Source: Sphingomonas gei (GTDB lineage: Bacteria; Pseudomonadota; Alphaproteobacteria; Sphingomonadales; Sphingomonadaceae). Taken from it: a stretch of 64,000 nt of DNA. The notes beneath the pieces were generated by a model. The model was not told the DNA's origin and did not search any database. It was given only the letters and a program-made list of their open reading frames with translations. The position numbers were made by a program, and so were the translations under genes. This document shows positions 19,438-28,021 of this stretch, piece by piece (position 1 is the first letter of the stretch; every line of letters begins with the position of its first letter). Location: positions 248,001-312,000 of the forward strand of contig NZ_SRXT01000002.1 of NCBI RefSeq assembly GCF_004792685.1, given 5' to 3'.

Positions 19438-19782
19438 GTGCCCATTGAAGAAGACCTGTTCGAAAAGCTGCGCGTCGAGCTTCGCCGCGGATCCTTGGTG
19501 CTGGCGGTGCTCGGGGCGCTGCGCGAGGAGCGCTACGGCTATACGCTGCGCACCAGCCTGGAAGCGGCGGGGCTGCCGATCGACGAAGGTGCGCTCTATC
19601 CGTTGCTGCGCCGGCTCGAGACGCAGGGGCTGCTGACCAGCGAATGGCGCGAGGAGGCCAAGCGCAACAAGCGCTTCTACCGCCTCTCGCCCGGCGGGCT
19701 CGAGATCCTCGCCCGCTTGCTGGGCGAGTGGAACGCGATTTCCGAATCGATTGTCCGCCTGACGGAGGGAGACAAGAAGTGA
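19438..19782 (+). CDS. PadR family transcriptional regulator
   Basis: A 114-residue winged-helix repressor. The PadR core is clear: GSLVLAVLGALREERYGYTLR, then EGALYPLLRRLETQGLLTSEW and KRFYRLSPGG. The C-terminal dimerisation helix is short, as in the PadR-s1 group. The start is GTG at 19438. Its stop codon overlaps the GTG of the next gene (GTGA). This pairing of PadR with a HAAS-domain membrane protein is a common two-gene unit in which the regulator controls the membrane protein. Two palindromes upstream may be its operator. Confidence 0.9.
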   Translation: MPIEEDLFEKLRVELRRGSLVLAVLGALREERYGYTLRTSLEAAGLPIDEGALYPLLRRLETQGLLTSEWREEAKRNKRFYRLSPGGLEILARLLGEWNAISESIVRLTEGDKK

Positions 19783-20750
19783 ATTTGATCGAACGCTATC
19801 TCGGCGCAGTGCGCTGGAACCTGCCCGCCGAAAAGGCGGACGACATCGTCGCCGAGCTCGCGGACCTGATCGCCGCGCGCATTGAGGATCGCGAGGAGGC
19901 GCTGGGCCGGCCGCTCGCGCAGGGCGAGCTCAGCGCCCTGCTCCGGGAATTCGGCCATCCGCTCGCGGTCGCCGGCCGCTATGGCGAGCAGCGCGCGCTG
20001 ATCGGGACCGAAGTCTTTCCCTTCTACTGGTTCGCGCTGCGTGTCTGGCTGGCGGTGGTCGCAGTGATCGAGGCGATCGAGATCGGCGGACGCGTGCTGT
20101 TCGGCGCGCGCGCCTTCGCACAGGCGCTGGCGCAGGGCATGGGCAATGCGCTCCACACATTGCTGTTCCATGCCGCGATCGTCACTTTGCTGTTCGCGGT
20201 GATCGAACGCACGGGATGGCTGACGCGCTATCTCGAGCGCTGGAAGCCCGAGGAACTCCCCGAAATCCCGCCGCTGCGCGTGGCGGGGCGGCCGCAGCGC
20301 TCGCGGCTCTGGGAACCGGTGTTCGGGATCGCGTTCGGCATCGCCTTTCTGATCTGGTGGAGCGGCTCGATTCCCGTCCTGCTCATCCCGCATGACGCCG
20401 AGGTGCGGGTGCATTCCGCAGCCGTCTGGACCAGCCTCTATTGGCCGGTGGTGGCGCTCGTCTGGGTGCATATCGTCCAGAATCTCGCCGCGATCGTCCG
20501 TCCGCGATGGAAGGCGGCGCGCGCGATACTCATCGTGCTCGTGACGGGCGGAACGATGGCGATCGCTGCAATGCTCCATCAAGCGGGTTCGCTGGTCGTC
20601 GTCACTGCAGGCGATGCGGCGGAGACGCTCCGCCTCCAGGAAAGCCTCGACACGGCGCTGTTCATCGCAGTGCTGGTAATTCCCGCCATCGCGATCGTGC
20701 AAGGCGCGGTCGAGCTATGGAAGCTCTATCGCGAGCAACCCGCCCGCTGA
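19779..20750 (+). CDS. HAAS-domain membrane protein, partner of PadR regulator
   Basis: A 323-residue protein starting at GTG 19779, overlapping the padR stop by four bases. The N-terminal 85 residues (MNLIERYLGAVRWNLP, ADDIVAELADLIAARIEDREEALGR, LLREFGHPLAVAGRYG) form the HAAS-type signalling domain often found next to PadR. The rest has about seven membrane helices, with loops such as ERWKPEELPEIPP. The function is unknown; relatives are thought to sense membrane or envelope state. The translational overlap points to co-expression with the regulator. Confidence 0.8.
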   Translation: MNLIERYLGAVRWNLPAEKADDIVAELADLIAARIEDREEALGRPLAQGELSALLREFGHPLAVAGRYGEQRALIGTEVFPFYWFALRVWLAVVAVIEAIEIGGRVLFGARAFAQALAQGMGNALHTLLFHAAIVTLLFAVIERTGWLTRYLERWKPEELPEIPPLRVAGRPQRSRLWEPVFGIAFGIAFLIWWSGSIPVLLIPHDAEVRVHSAAVWTSLYWPVVALVWVHIVQNLAAIVRPRWKAARAILIVLVTGGTMAIAAMLHQAGSLVVVTAGDAAETLRLQESLDTALFIAVLVIPAIAIVQGAVELWKLYREQPAR

Positions 20751-20755
20751 TATTC

Positions 20756-20788
20756 GCGCGTCATCCGGCGAAGGCCGGGATGACGCGC
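20756..20788. repeat. GC-rich palindrome (possible bidirectional terminator)
   Basis: GCGCGTCATCCGGC and GCCGGGATGACGCGC form a near-perfect hairpin around GAAG between the convergent genes ending at 20750 and 20796. It is the single-hairpin form of the CCGGCGAAGGCCGGG repeat seen at 25680, 26870 and elsewhere. It may stop transcription from both sides, but it has no T-run. Confidence 0.6.
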
Positions 20789-20795
20789 AGTTCCC

Positions 20796-21827
20796 CTACG
20801 CCGCGCGCTTCTCCAGCGCGTGCGCCGCCTCGGCCATCAAGGTCGCGATGATCTCGGCGACCGGCTCTTCCTTCTTGACCATGCCGACCGACTGGCCCGC
20901 CATGACCGACCCATGCTCGACGTCGCCGTCGATCACTGCGCGGCGGAGCGCACCCGCCCAATAATGCTCGATCTGGAGCTGGGCCTCCATCATCTCGACC
21001 TTGCCGTCGTCGAGCAGTTGGGCGACTTCGCGCTGCTTGGCAGTGAACAATTCGCCGGCGGCGTTCTTGAGCGCGCGCACCGGGATGACCGGCAGCCGCG
21101 GGTCGATCTGGACGCTGGCGGTCGCGTCGCGGGCGGAAGCGCGGATGAACGCCTTCTTGAAATTGGCGTGCGCGATGCTCTCGGTCGCGCAGACGAAGCG
21201 AGTGCCGAGCTGGACGCCGGCGGCGCCCATGTCGAGATAGCCGGCGATCGCCTCGCCGCGGCCGATCCCGCCGGCGACGAACACCGGGACCTGCTCACTG
21301 ACTTCGGGGAGGATCTCCTGCGCGAGCACGCTGGTCGAGACCGGGCCGATATGCCCGCCGGCTTCCATCCCCTCGACGACCAACGCGTCGACGCCCGAGC
21401 GGATCAGCTTCTTGGCGAGGCTCAGCGCCGGGGCGAAGCAGATCAGCTTGGCGCCGAATTCCTTGATCGCATCGAGGCTGCCAGCCGGAGGCAGTCCACC
21501 GGCGAGCACGACGTGCGTGACCTGGTGCTGCTTGCACACTGCGATCAGCTCGAGCAATTGCGGGTGCATCGTGATCAGGTTGACGCCGAACGGCTTGCTG
21601 GTCAGCGCCTTGGTCGCGGCGATTTCCTTGTCGAGCAGTTCGGGACTCATCGCGCCGCACGCGATCAGCCCGAAGCCGCCGGCGTTCGACATCGCCGAGA
21701 CGAGATGGCGCTCGCTCACCCACGACATCGCGCCGCACAGGATGGCGACCTCGCTGCCGAGGAACTCGCATCCGCGCGCCATCCGGCGGGCCAGGCGCTC
21801 GGCGCCGATACTGGTGTTTGTCGTCAT
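20796..21827 (-). CDS. Nitronate monooxygenase-like flavin oxidoreductase
   Basis: A 343-residue TIM-barrel FMN protein of the NMO/2-nitropropane dioxygenase family. Visible marks are LGSEVAILCGAMSWVSERHLVSAMSNAGGFG, NLITMHPQL, VVEGMEAGGHIGP (flavin-binding and catalytic region), VFVAGGIGRGEAIAGYLDMGAAGVQLGTRF and FKKAFI. Such enzymes oxidise nitronates or act as enoyl-ACP reductase-like proteins (FabK); the sequence alone does not separate these. The C-terminal part (EHGSVMAGQSVGMV) matches the proteobacterial NMO group. It is flanked by a palindrome at its 3' end. Confidence 0.85.
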   Translation of the reverse strand: MTTNTSIGAERLARRMARGCEFLGSEVAILCGAMSWVSERHLVSAMSNAGGFGLIACGAMSPELLDKEIAATKALTSKPFGVNLITMHPQLLELIAVCKQHQVTHVVLAGGLPPAGSLDAIKEFGAKLICFAPALSLAKKLIRSGVDALVVEGMEAGGHIGPVSTSVLAQEILPEVSEQVPVFVAGGIGRGEAIAGYLDMGAAGVQLGTRFVCATESIAHANFKKAFIRASARDATASVQIDPRLPVIPVRALKNAAGELFTAKQREVAQLLDDGKVEMMEAQLQIEHYWAGALRRAVIDGDVEHGSVMAGQSVGMVKKEEPVAEIIATLMAEAAHALEKRAA

Positions 21828-21878
21828 GGCGGCAGGGCCTAGCCGGGTCGGCGGCTCCGGGGCAAGCCGGATCGCGGC

Positions 21879-22685
21879 TCATTCGCTGCCCGGTTTGCCT
21901 TCGTTGAAGGTGTAGGTGATCTGGATCCGGACCCAGGTACCGAGCTTTTCGCGGCCGCCCACGCGCGGCGCGCGCACCCGGAACTGCCACGCCGCTTGCC
22001 GCACCGACCCTGCATAACCGGAGCCGCGCGGGTTCTCGGAGAGTTCCTGGCAATCCTCCACCATGTGATTGGCGATCATGCGACAGGCGATGAGTCCCTC
22101 GCCTGTCCGATTGAGTCCCCGGGCCGAAATATAAGGCTGGAGCTCGGCATGCGTCGGGTGGCGATACCATTCGGCGGCGTAGAGCGGCTCGCCATTGGGG
22201 GCCTTGCCGACCACCGCGGTATCGCCGGCGCGGCTTCCCGATGCCGCGCTGGCTTCGCCTTCGGACGGCGCGGCAGGCCCGGCAGACTTCATCCCGGCGA
22301 TATCGGCGGCGGCATAATCGCGGCGAGTCATCTTGATGAAGGTCGGCGGGAGCGGCTCGACCGGCGGTTTGGGCTCGGGCGGAGTTTCTACCGGCTTGGG
22401 AAGCTCGGGCCGCGCCTTTTCGCGGCCGTCGGTCTTCGCCGCGGCCTTTTTCTGCTCGGTGCGCGCGGGTTGCTCGGTCTCGCCGGGTGCGGTGTCGATC
22501 CCGAACGTGGTCGTGGTCGGCGGCGGCTTCTTTTCGTCGAGCATCGGCGCGATGAACCAGAGCAGCAGCGCCACGAGCAGCTCGACCGCGAGCGCGAGCG
22601 CGAACGCGATGCCGCGCTGGCCGAGCGACGCGCGCAGCCGGGCGGAGGCGCTCGGGCGCGGTTCGAAGGATTCGGCTACAGGCAA
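21879..22685 (-). CDS. TonB-like membrane-anchored protein
   Basis: A 268-residue protein with a short cytoplasmic N-terminus and one membrane helix at about residues 25-46. A long Pro/Lys/Glu-rich periplasmic stretch follows (RPELPKPVETPPEPKPPVEPLPP), then a C-terminal domain with two cysteines (EGLIACRMIANHMVEDCQEL). The layout resembles energy transducers of the TonB type, but the C-terminal domain lacks a clear TonB fold signature and no ExbB/ExbD lies next to it. The start appears to be TTG at 22685, since no ATG is available before the helix. Its role is uncertain. Confidence 0.65.
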   Translation of the reverse strand: MPVAESFEPRPSASARLRASLGQRGIAFALALAVELLVALLLWFIAPMLDEKKPPPTTTTFGIDTAPGETEQPARTEQKKAAAKTDGREKARPELPKPVETPPEPKPPVEPLPPTFIKMTRRDYAAADIAGMKSAGPAAPSEGEASAASGSRAGDTAVVGKAPNGEPLYAAEWYRHPTHAELQPYISARGLNRTGEGLIACRMIANHMVEDCQELSENPRGSGYAGSVRQAAWQFRVRAPRVGGREKLGTWVRIQITYTFNEGKPGSE

Positions 22686-22740
22686 GGCGAGCGAGCGATG
22701 CCGTGCGGATGCGGCGGAAAAATGTCAGCCGCGCCGGGGA

Positions 22741-23547
22741 TCAGAAGCGCCGGGCGACGCCGATGTAGAGCTCGACATCGGGACTGTCCGAATTGAGCCC
22801 CGCCACCGCGCCGGCGTCGAACTGGAGATCGTCGCCCGGCTGCAGCGCGAACGACAGGCTGGTGAGCGCTTCGGTATGCGGTGCCAGCGGATCGTCGTCG
22901 CGGGTCACCTGGAATTCGAGCGCGGCATCGAGCGAATCGGTGAGCGACGTGTCGAGACCGACGACGCTGCCATAAGCGAGGTGGCGGCCGTGGCGGTCCT
23001 CGTCGACCGCGGCCTCGACCTGCGGGGTGAGCGAGAGGCCGATTTTGCCGGTGAGGTCGAAATGGACCGGCGCGATCACCCCGGCGCCCCAATCGCCCGC
23101 GCCGATCGCCGCGCCGCCGACCGGCAGCGTCGCGAAGGGCATGACCGCGATCGAAAAGCTCGATCCGTCGGGATTGGCGAGGTTCTGGCGCAGCGCGACG
23201 CGGATGTCACCGACGCCGCTGGTGCGGGTGACGGCGCCCGCCGCGTCGCGTTCGCGGACATGGCCGAAGGCAGTCCAGCCGATCTGCGCCTCGAGTGTCG
23301 GGGTCAGCCCGGCGCGGACGAGGAGGTCGCCTGCTTCAACGGTATCGGTGCGCGTGTCCGTATCGCGCTCGAGCGTCCAGTCGACGGCGCCGGCCTCGAC
23401 CACGACATGCCCCGCATCGACGGTGCAGCTCGGCGTGCCGAGCCCGGGCCGGTCGGCGCAGAAGGGACGCAATTCCTGCGCCTGCGCCACGCCGATCGCG
23501 CCGAGGCCGATCAGCCAGCCCGCCGCCCATTTCACTGCAATCCGCAT
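22741..23547 (-). CDS. Outer-membrane beta-barrel protein, transporter family (phenol-pathway MetA type)
   Basis: A 268-residue protein with a signal peptide (MRIAVKW to VAQA) and alternating beta strands to the final IGVARRF, which ends in phenylalanine as outer-membrane barrels do. The stretch RPFCADRPGLGTPSCTVDAGHVVVEAGAVDW and the later SGVGDIRVALRQNL, VMPFATLPVGG and GVIAPVHFDLTGKIGLSLTPQVEA match the family annotated as transporter or MetA-pathway protein (PF13557). I chose the ATG at 23547, which begins the signal peptide. The substrate is unknown. Confidence 0.78.
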   Translation of the reverse strand: MRIAVKWAAGWLIGLGAIGVAQAQELRPFCADRPGLGTPSCTVDAGHVVVEAGAVDWTLERDTDTRTDTVEAGDLLVRAGLTPTLEAQIGWTAFGHVRERDAAGAVTRTSGVGDIRVALRQNLANPDGSSFSIAVMPFATLPVGGAAIGAGDWGAGVIAPVHFDLTGKIGLSLTPQVEAAVDEDRHGRHLAYGSVVGLDTSLTDSLDAALEFQVTRDDDPLAPHTEALTSLSFALQPGDDLQFDAGAVAGLNSDSPDVELYIGVARRF

Positions 23548-23600
23548 GTGCGCTCCCGTCGCGATCCGGAAGCACAAGTCCGTGCGCGCCAAATGGTTGC

Positions 23601-24881
23601 TCAGGCGGCGGTGTCTTCCGCGTCGAGGCCGTAGGCAGTGTGCAGCACGCGGACGGCGAGCTCGGTATAATCCTCTTCGATCAGCACCGAGACCTTGATC
23701 TCGCTGGTGGTGATCGCCTGGATGTTGATCCCGCGCTCGCCCAATGTCTTGAACATCGTCGCGGCGACGCCGGCATGGCTGCGCATTCCCACCCCGACCA
23801 CCGAGATCTTGGCGACCCGCGTATCCTGGATCAGTTCGGCGAAGCCGATCACCGGCTTGGACTGGTTGAGCGCCTCGATCGAGCGGGCGAGGTCGGCGGC
23901 GGGCACCGTGAAGGTCACGTCGGTGGCGCTCGCCGAGCCTGCGCTCTGGTGCGCGATGTTCTGGATGATCATGTCGACGTTGATATTGGCGTCGGCGAGC
24001 GGGGTGAAGATCGACGCCACCGCGCCGGGCTTGTCGGGCACCGAAGTCAGCGTGATCTTGGCTTCGTTCTTGTCGTGCGCGATGCCGGTGATGAGCTGGC
24101 TTTCCACGTCCTGTATCTCCTCTTCGCCGACGATCATCGTGCCGGGCAATGTATCCGCCATCGGTGCGGTGTCGCCGGTGAACGACGACAGCACCTGGAC
24201 GCGGACCTGTTCCTTCATCGCCAGACCCACCGAACGCGTCTGGAGCACCTTGGCGCCGACGCTGGCGAGTTCGAGCATCTCTTCGTACGTCACCTTCTTG
24301 AGCTTGCGGGCCCGGGGGACGATGCGCGGATCGGTGGTATAGACGCCGTCGACGTCGGTGTAGATGTCGCAGCGATCGGCCTTGACCGCCGCCGCCACCG
24401 CCACCGCCGAGGTATCCGAACCGCCGCGGCCGAGCGTAGTGACTCGGTTGGTGCCATCATTGGTGATGCCCTGGAAGCCGGGGATCACCGCGACTTCGCC
24501 GCGCGCCCAGCCCTCTTCGAGTCCTTGCGAATCGATCGACTGGATGCGCGCCTTGGCATGCGCCGCGTCGGTCCATACCGGCACCTGCGATCCCAGCCAC
24601 GAGCGCGCCGGCACGCCGATCGCCTGGAGCGTCATCGCGAGCAGCCCGCTGGTGATCTGTTCGCCGCTCGACACCACCACGTCATATTCGCGCGGATCGT
24701 AGAGCGAGCTCGCCTCGCGGCAGAAGCCGACCAGCCGGTCGGTCTCGCCGGCCATCGCCGAGACGACCACTGCAATCTGGTTGCCCGCATCCCATTCGCG
24801 CTTGATCCGCGCGGCGACATTGCGGATGCGCTCGATGCCGGCCATCGAGGTGCCGCCGAACTTCATCACGATGCGTGCCAT
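23601..24881 (-). CDS. lysC: Aspartate kinase
   Basis: A 426-residue enzyme that phosphorylates aspartate, the first step to lysine, threonine and methionine. The N-terminal kinase domain has VMKFGGTSM, VVVSAMAGETDRL, SSGEQITSGLLA, GRGGSDTSAVAVAAA and DVDGVYTTDPRI. Two ACT domains for feedback control follow (ITLTSVPDKPGAVASIFTPLADANINVDMIIQN-like and AKISVVGVGMRSHAGVAATMFKTL). The start is the ATG at 24881 (MARIVMKFGG); the longer open frame upstream overlaps the divergent ubiG promoter. It is divergent from ubiG by 58 bases. Confidence 0.96.
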   Translation of the reverse strand: MARIVMKFGGTSMAGIERIRNVAARIKREWDAGNQIAVVVSAMAGETDRLVGFCREASSLYDPREYDVVVSSGEQITSGLLAMTLQAIGVPARSWLGSQVPVWTDAAHAKARIQSIDSQGLEEGWARGEVAVIPGFQGITNDGTNRVTTLGRGGSDTSAVAVAAAVKADRCDIYTDVDGVYTTDPRIVPRARKLKKVTYEEMLELASVGAKVLQTRSVGLAMKEQVRVQVLSSFTGDTAPMADTLPGTMIVGEEEIQDVESQLITGIAHDKNEAKITLTSVPDKPGAVASIFTPLADANINVDMIIQNIAHQSAGSASATDVTFTVPAADLARSIEALNQSKPVIGFAELIQDTRVAKISVVGVGMRSHAGVAATMFKTLGERGINIQAITTSEIKVSVLIEEDYTELAVRVLHTAYGLDAEDTAA

Positions 24882-24939
24882 GTCGGGGTGCTTGTTTCCG
24901 GGCCTTGGGAAGGATGGACCGGCCTGATAGGAGGCGGCC

Positions 24940-25671
24940 ATGGCGAACGCAACCAAAGCAACTATTGACCGCAGTGAAGCTGAGCATTTCGGCCGGCTCG
25001 CCGCCGACTGGTGGAATTCCAAGGGCAGCTCGGCGATGCTCCACCGGCTCAATCCGGCGCGGCTCGCTTATATCCGCGAAGCGATCGACGCGCATTGGAG
25101 CGGCGACGGCATGTCGTTCGCGCCGCTCGCGGGCAGGAGCGTGCTCGACGTCGGCTGCGGCGCCGGGCTGCTCGCCGAGCCGCTTGCGCGGATGGGCGCC
25201 AAGGTCACCGGGATCGATGCCGCACCCGAGAATATCGGTGCTGCCCGCGCCCACGCCGCCGCGATGGGACTCGATCTGGAATATGTCGCGGGCGGGATCG
25301 AGGATCTGCCCGGCCGGCGTTACGATCTGGTCACCTCGATGGAAGTGATCGAGCATGTCTCGGACCCCGCGGCGTTCGTCGGGGGGCTCGTCGATGCATT
25401 GGCGCCCGGCGGACTGATGATCCTCTCCACGCCCAATCGCACCGCGCTGTCGCGGCTGGCGATGATCACGATCGGCGAGGGGACGGGCGCGATCCCCCGG
25501 GGCACGCATGACTGGAGTCAGTTCCTCACGCCGGACGAGCTGACTGCGCTGCTGGAAGGCGTGGGGCTCGTGGTTTCCGACCTGCGCGGACTGGGCTTCT
25601 CGCCCGCGCGCGGGTTCGTGCTCAGCGACGATACTAGCCTCGATTATCTGCTCACTGCGCGGCGGGCATAG
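24940..25671 (+). CDS. ubiG: Ubiquinone biosynthesis O-methyltransferase
   Basis: A 243-residue SAM-dependent methyltransferase that does both O-methylations in ubiquinone synthesis. Family marks are HFGRLAADWWNSKGSSAMLHRLNPARLAYI at the N-terminus, motif I VLDVGCGAGLLAEPLARMGAKVTGIDA, and SMEVIEHVSDP, GGLMILSTPNRT, and ARGFVLSDDTSLDYLL near the end. The length is normal. It shares an intergenic region with lysC, read in the opposite direction, and is followed by a palindromic repeat pair. With coq7 at 2633 this is the second ubiquinone gene in the window. Confidence 0.96.
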   Translation: MANATKATIDRSEAEHFGRLAADWWNSKGSSAMLHRLNPARLAYIREAIDAHWSGDGMSFAPLAGRSVLDVGCGAGLLAEPLARMGAKVTGIDAAPENIGAARAHAAAMGLDLEYVAGGIEDLPGRRYDLVTSMEVIEHVSDPAAFVGGLVDALAPGGLMILSTPNRTALSRLAMITIGEGTGAIPRGTHDWSQFLTPDELTALLEGVGLVVSDLRGLGFSPARGFVLSDDTSLDYLLTARRA

Positions 25672-25679
25672 CCCCAGAT

Positions 25680-25778
25680 GTTCCCCGGCGAAGGCCGGGG
25701 CCCAGGCTCGACGAATTGGCGAGCGGGGGAGACCCTCTCAAACCGCATTGCAACTGGGCCCCGGCCTTCGCCGGGAAC
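25680..25778. repeat. Paired GC-rich palindrome, CCGGCGAAGGCCGGG family
   Basis: Two inverted copies of a 22-base hairpin unit (25683-25704 and 25754-25775) face each other across about 50 bases between the convergent ubiG and the gene ending at 25807. Each copy is also a hairpin by itself. Confidence 0.8.
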
Positions 25779-25806
25779 GGCTCGCTTCAACCGGATAGCC
25801 GCCTGC

Positions 25807-26361
25807 TCACTGCCCCATGTCGACCACCGCGACGGGGCCGAGATCGAGCACATGCTTGCCGGTATTGATGTGGAACGCCGCGCCGACCGCCCCGGCGGGA
25901 TAGTCCTTGTCCGCTTTGCCGGCGACCTGCAGGAACTGCCACTCCGTCGTCGCGTCGAAGCTTTTCGAGAAGATCGCAGTGTAAGGCGCACTCGAAAGCT
26001 GGAGCTGCGCGCCGACCTTTGCCGTCGCTGCCTCCGCCTTGCTCAGCCGGACGTAGAAGGCGATGACGATCCTGTCCCCCGCCTTGACCGGCTTGATCAG
26101 CGGCACGTTGACTCCGACGCTCCACGGATCGCCCGATCCCGTCACCGGCAGCCGCAGCACCTTGCCGCCCTGCACGGCCTTGTCGCTCACCACCTTCGGC
26201 GCGGGCGTCAGCCCATAGACCTGGAAGCTCGCCGGATTGGTGTTGTTGGCGACCTTCTCGGCGAGCGCGTCCTCGCTCGATTGCGCCTGCTGGGCGATGG
26301 CCGGCATGGCAAGCAGCGCCGGCACGGCGGCGCCCAGCGCGAGTGCGATCCGCAAGTTCAT
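25807..26361 (-). CDS. Hypothetical secreted protein, possible carbohydrate-binding-like fold
   Basis: A 184-residue protein with a signal peptide ending at AIAQQ (about residue 24). The mature part reads like a beta-sandwich: FQVYGLTPAPKVVSDKAVQGGKVLRLPV, VGVNVPLIKPVKAGDRIVIAFYVRL and STEWQFLQVAGKADKDYPAG-like strands, ending in LDLGPVAVVDMG. This pattern is similar to CBM4/9-like sandwich modules attached to some sphingomonad xylan enzymes, but here it stands alone. No ligand can be named. It lies between a repeat and csaA. Confidence 0.6.
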   Translation of the reverse strand: MNLRIALALGAAVPALLAMPAIAQQAQSSEDALAEKVANNTNPASFQVYGLTPAPKVVSDKAVQGGKVLRLPVTGSGDPWSVGVNVPLIKPVKAGDRIVIAFYVRLSKAEAATAKVGAQLQLSSAPYTAIFSKSFDATTEWQFLQVAGKADKDYPAGAVGAAFHINTGKHVLDLGPVAVVDMGQ

Positions 26362-26424
26362 GATCCCCCCTCCTTGATATTCTAAGGAGAGACTATGCGG
26401 CGCAGGTGCGGCGTCAATCCTGGT

Positions 26425-26796
26425 TCAGAAGAGTCTGCCTCCGTTCGGGACAGGCGCGTTCGGCCGCACGAGCACGACCTTGCCCGCCTCGTCGGGGAAG
26501 CCGAGCGTCAGCACCTCGGACATCACCGGCCCGATCTGGCGCGGCGGGAAATTGACCACCGCGGCGACCTGCATCCCGAGCAGTTCGTCGAGGGTATAAT
26601 GTTCGGTGATCTGCGCAGAAGAGCGCTTGCGGCCGATCACCGGACCGAAATCGATGACGAGCTTATAGGCGGGCTTGCGCGCCTCGGGGAAAGCCAGCGC
26701 TTCGACGATTGTCCCGACGCGGATGTCGACCGCGAGGAACTGATCGAAGCCGATCGTATCGGCGGGCAGGGCGGCGGAATCGTGCGTGACGTGCAT
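26425..26796 (-). CDS. csaA: tRNA-binding protein / export-related chaperone CsaA
   Basis: A 123-residue OB-fold protein of the EMAP-II-like group. The family core is complete: FDQFLAVDIRVGTIVEALAFPEARKPAYKLVIDFG, RSSAQITEHY, LLGMQVAAVVNFPPRQIGPVMSEVLTLGF and a C-terminal PNAPVPNGGRLF. CsaA binds tRNA and was described as a chaperone in protein export in Bacillus. The start is the ATG at 26796 (MHVTHDSA), giving a slightly longer N-terminus than in Bacillus. It ends about 60 bases after the preceding secreted-protein gene starts. Confidence 0.92.
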   Translation of the reverse strand: MHVTHDSAALPADTIGFDQFLAVDIRVGTIVEALAFPEARKPAYKLVIDFGPVIGRKRSSAQITEHYTLDELLGMQVAAVVNFPPRQIGPVMSEVLTLGFPDEAGKVVLVRPNAPVPNGGRLF

Positions 26797-26869
26797 GCGC
26801 GCCTCATGCCGGAGGGGCGGTGGAGGAATCAAGCTTGGACGGGAGGTCTCGAGTTCGATCGAGGCAATC

Positions 26870-26950
26870 GTCATCCCGGCGCAGGCCGGGATCCAGGGTC
26901 GCGGGCGACGCCGCTTTTGGCTCTGGGCCCCGGCTTTCGCCGGGGTGACG
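26870..26950. repeat. Paired GC-rich palindrome
   Basis: The left unit CGTCATCCCGGCGCAGGCCGGG and the right unit CCCCGGCTTTCGCCGGGGTGACG are inverted relative to each other across about 35 bases, between the csaA start and the ligase stop. It is the same family as 25680-25778. Confidence 0.78.
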
Positions 26951-26958
26951 GAGTTGTC

Positions 26959-27978
26959 TCAGCCTTCCGCCTCCGCCAAGGCTGCGTCGACCACCGCCGG
27001 CCGCGCCTCTTCGCCCAATTGCTCCATCGTGCATTGCCGCGGTGCCTTGTCGGGCCGCCAGCGCAGGAAGCCGGTGCCGTGGCGGAAGCGGCGGCCGGTG
27101 ACATGGTCGTACCGTACCTCGGCGATCAGCTCGGGGCGCAGTGGCTGCCACTCGGCTGAGCGCTCGGTCGACCAGCGGCTCGGCCCGCCCGGCGCGTCGC
27201 CGGTGAAGCCGGGCGCCTCGACCAGAGCTTCGAGGCGTTCGGTGAGTGCCGGACGATCGGCGGCGGCAATCGCCGAAGTGAAGCCGACATGGTGGAGCAG
27301 CCCGGCTTCGTCGTAGAGCCCGAGCAACAGCGAGCCGACCTCGCGCTTTTTGGTGGCGTAGCGGAAGCCGCCGACGACGCAGTCCGCAGTGCGCAGCCGC
27401 TTGATCTTGCGCATCGCGCGCTCGCCGGGCCGATATGCCTCGTCGCGGCGCTTGGCGATCACCCCGTCGAGCGCGCCGCCCGCGGCGTCGAGCCAGCGTT
27501 GCGCGACGGCCAGATCCTCGGTCAGCGGCGACAGGCGCAAAGTCGCCGACCGGTGCTGCGCGTAGAACGCCTCCAGCGCCTTCCGCCGCTCGGCGAGCGG
27601 GCGATCGGCGAGGGACCCATCAGGCGACCACAGGCAATCGAACAGCATCAGCCGCGCCGGCGTCTCGACCGAAAGCTTGCGGATACGGCTCTCGGCGGGG
27701 TGGAGCCGCATCTGCAGCGCGTCGAACGACAGCGTCGGCCCCATCGGGATCAGCAACTCGCCGTCGAGTATGATGCGCTCGACGGGAAGCGCTGCAATCG
27801 CCGCGGCGACTTCGGGAAAATAGCGCGCGAGCGGCTTGCCCGACTTGGACTGGAGCTCGACTTGCTCGCCTTGCTTGAACACCAGGCAGCGAAAGCCGTC
27901 CCATTTGGGTTCGAACTGCCAGCCCGGACCGTCGGGCAGCGCGGCAACCGGCTGGGCTTCCATGGGTTCGATCGTCAT
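26959..27978 (-). CDS. ATP-dependent DNA ligase, LigC/LigD-like
   Basis: A 339-residue ATP-dependent ligase. The adenylated lysine is in EPKWDGFRCLVF near residue 25. Motifs III and IIIa appear as ILDGELLIP and RLMLFDCLW, motif IV as LDGVIAKRRDEAYRPGER, and motif V as RKIKRLRTADCVVGGFRY. An OB domain follows (GSLLLGLYDEAGLLHHVGFTSA, EVRYDHVTGRRFRHGTGFLRWRPDKAPRQCTM). The polymerase and nuclease domains of full LigD are absent, so this is the stand-alone LigC type, thought to act in base excision repair or as a backup in end joining. No Ku gene is nearby. Confidence 0.88.
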   Translation of the reverse strand: MTIEPMEAQPVAALPDGPGWQFEPKWDGFRCLVFKQGEQVELQSKSGKPLARYFPEVAAAIAALPVERIILDGELLIPMGPTLSFDALQMRLHPAESRIRKLSVETPARLMLFDCLWSPDGSLADRPLAERRKALEAFYAQHRSATLRLSPLTEDLAVAQRWLDAAGGALDGVIAKRRDEAYRPGERAMRKIKRLRTADCVVGGFRYATKKREVGSLLLGLYDEAGLLHHVGFTSAIAAADRPALTERLEALVEAPGFTGDAPGGPSRWSTERSAEWQPLRPELIAEVRYDHVTGRRFRHGTGFLRWRPDKAPRQCTMEQLGEEARPAVVDAALAEAEG

Positions 27979-28021
27979 GTACCGGCAACGCCGGGACGGC
28001 GCATTGGTTCTAGGATGAGAA

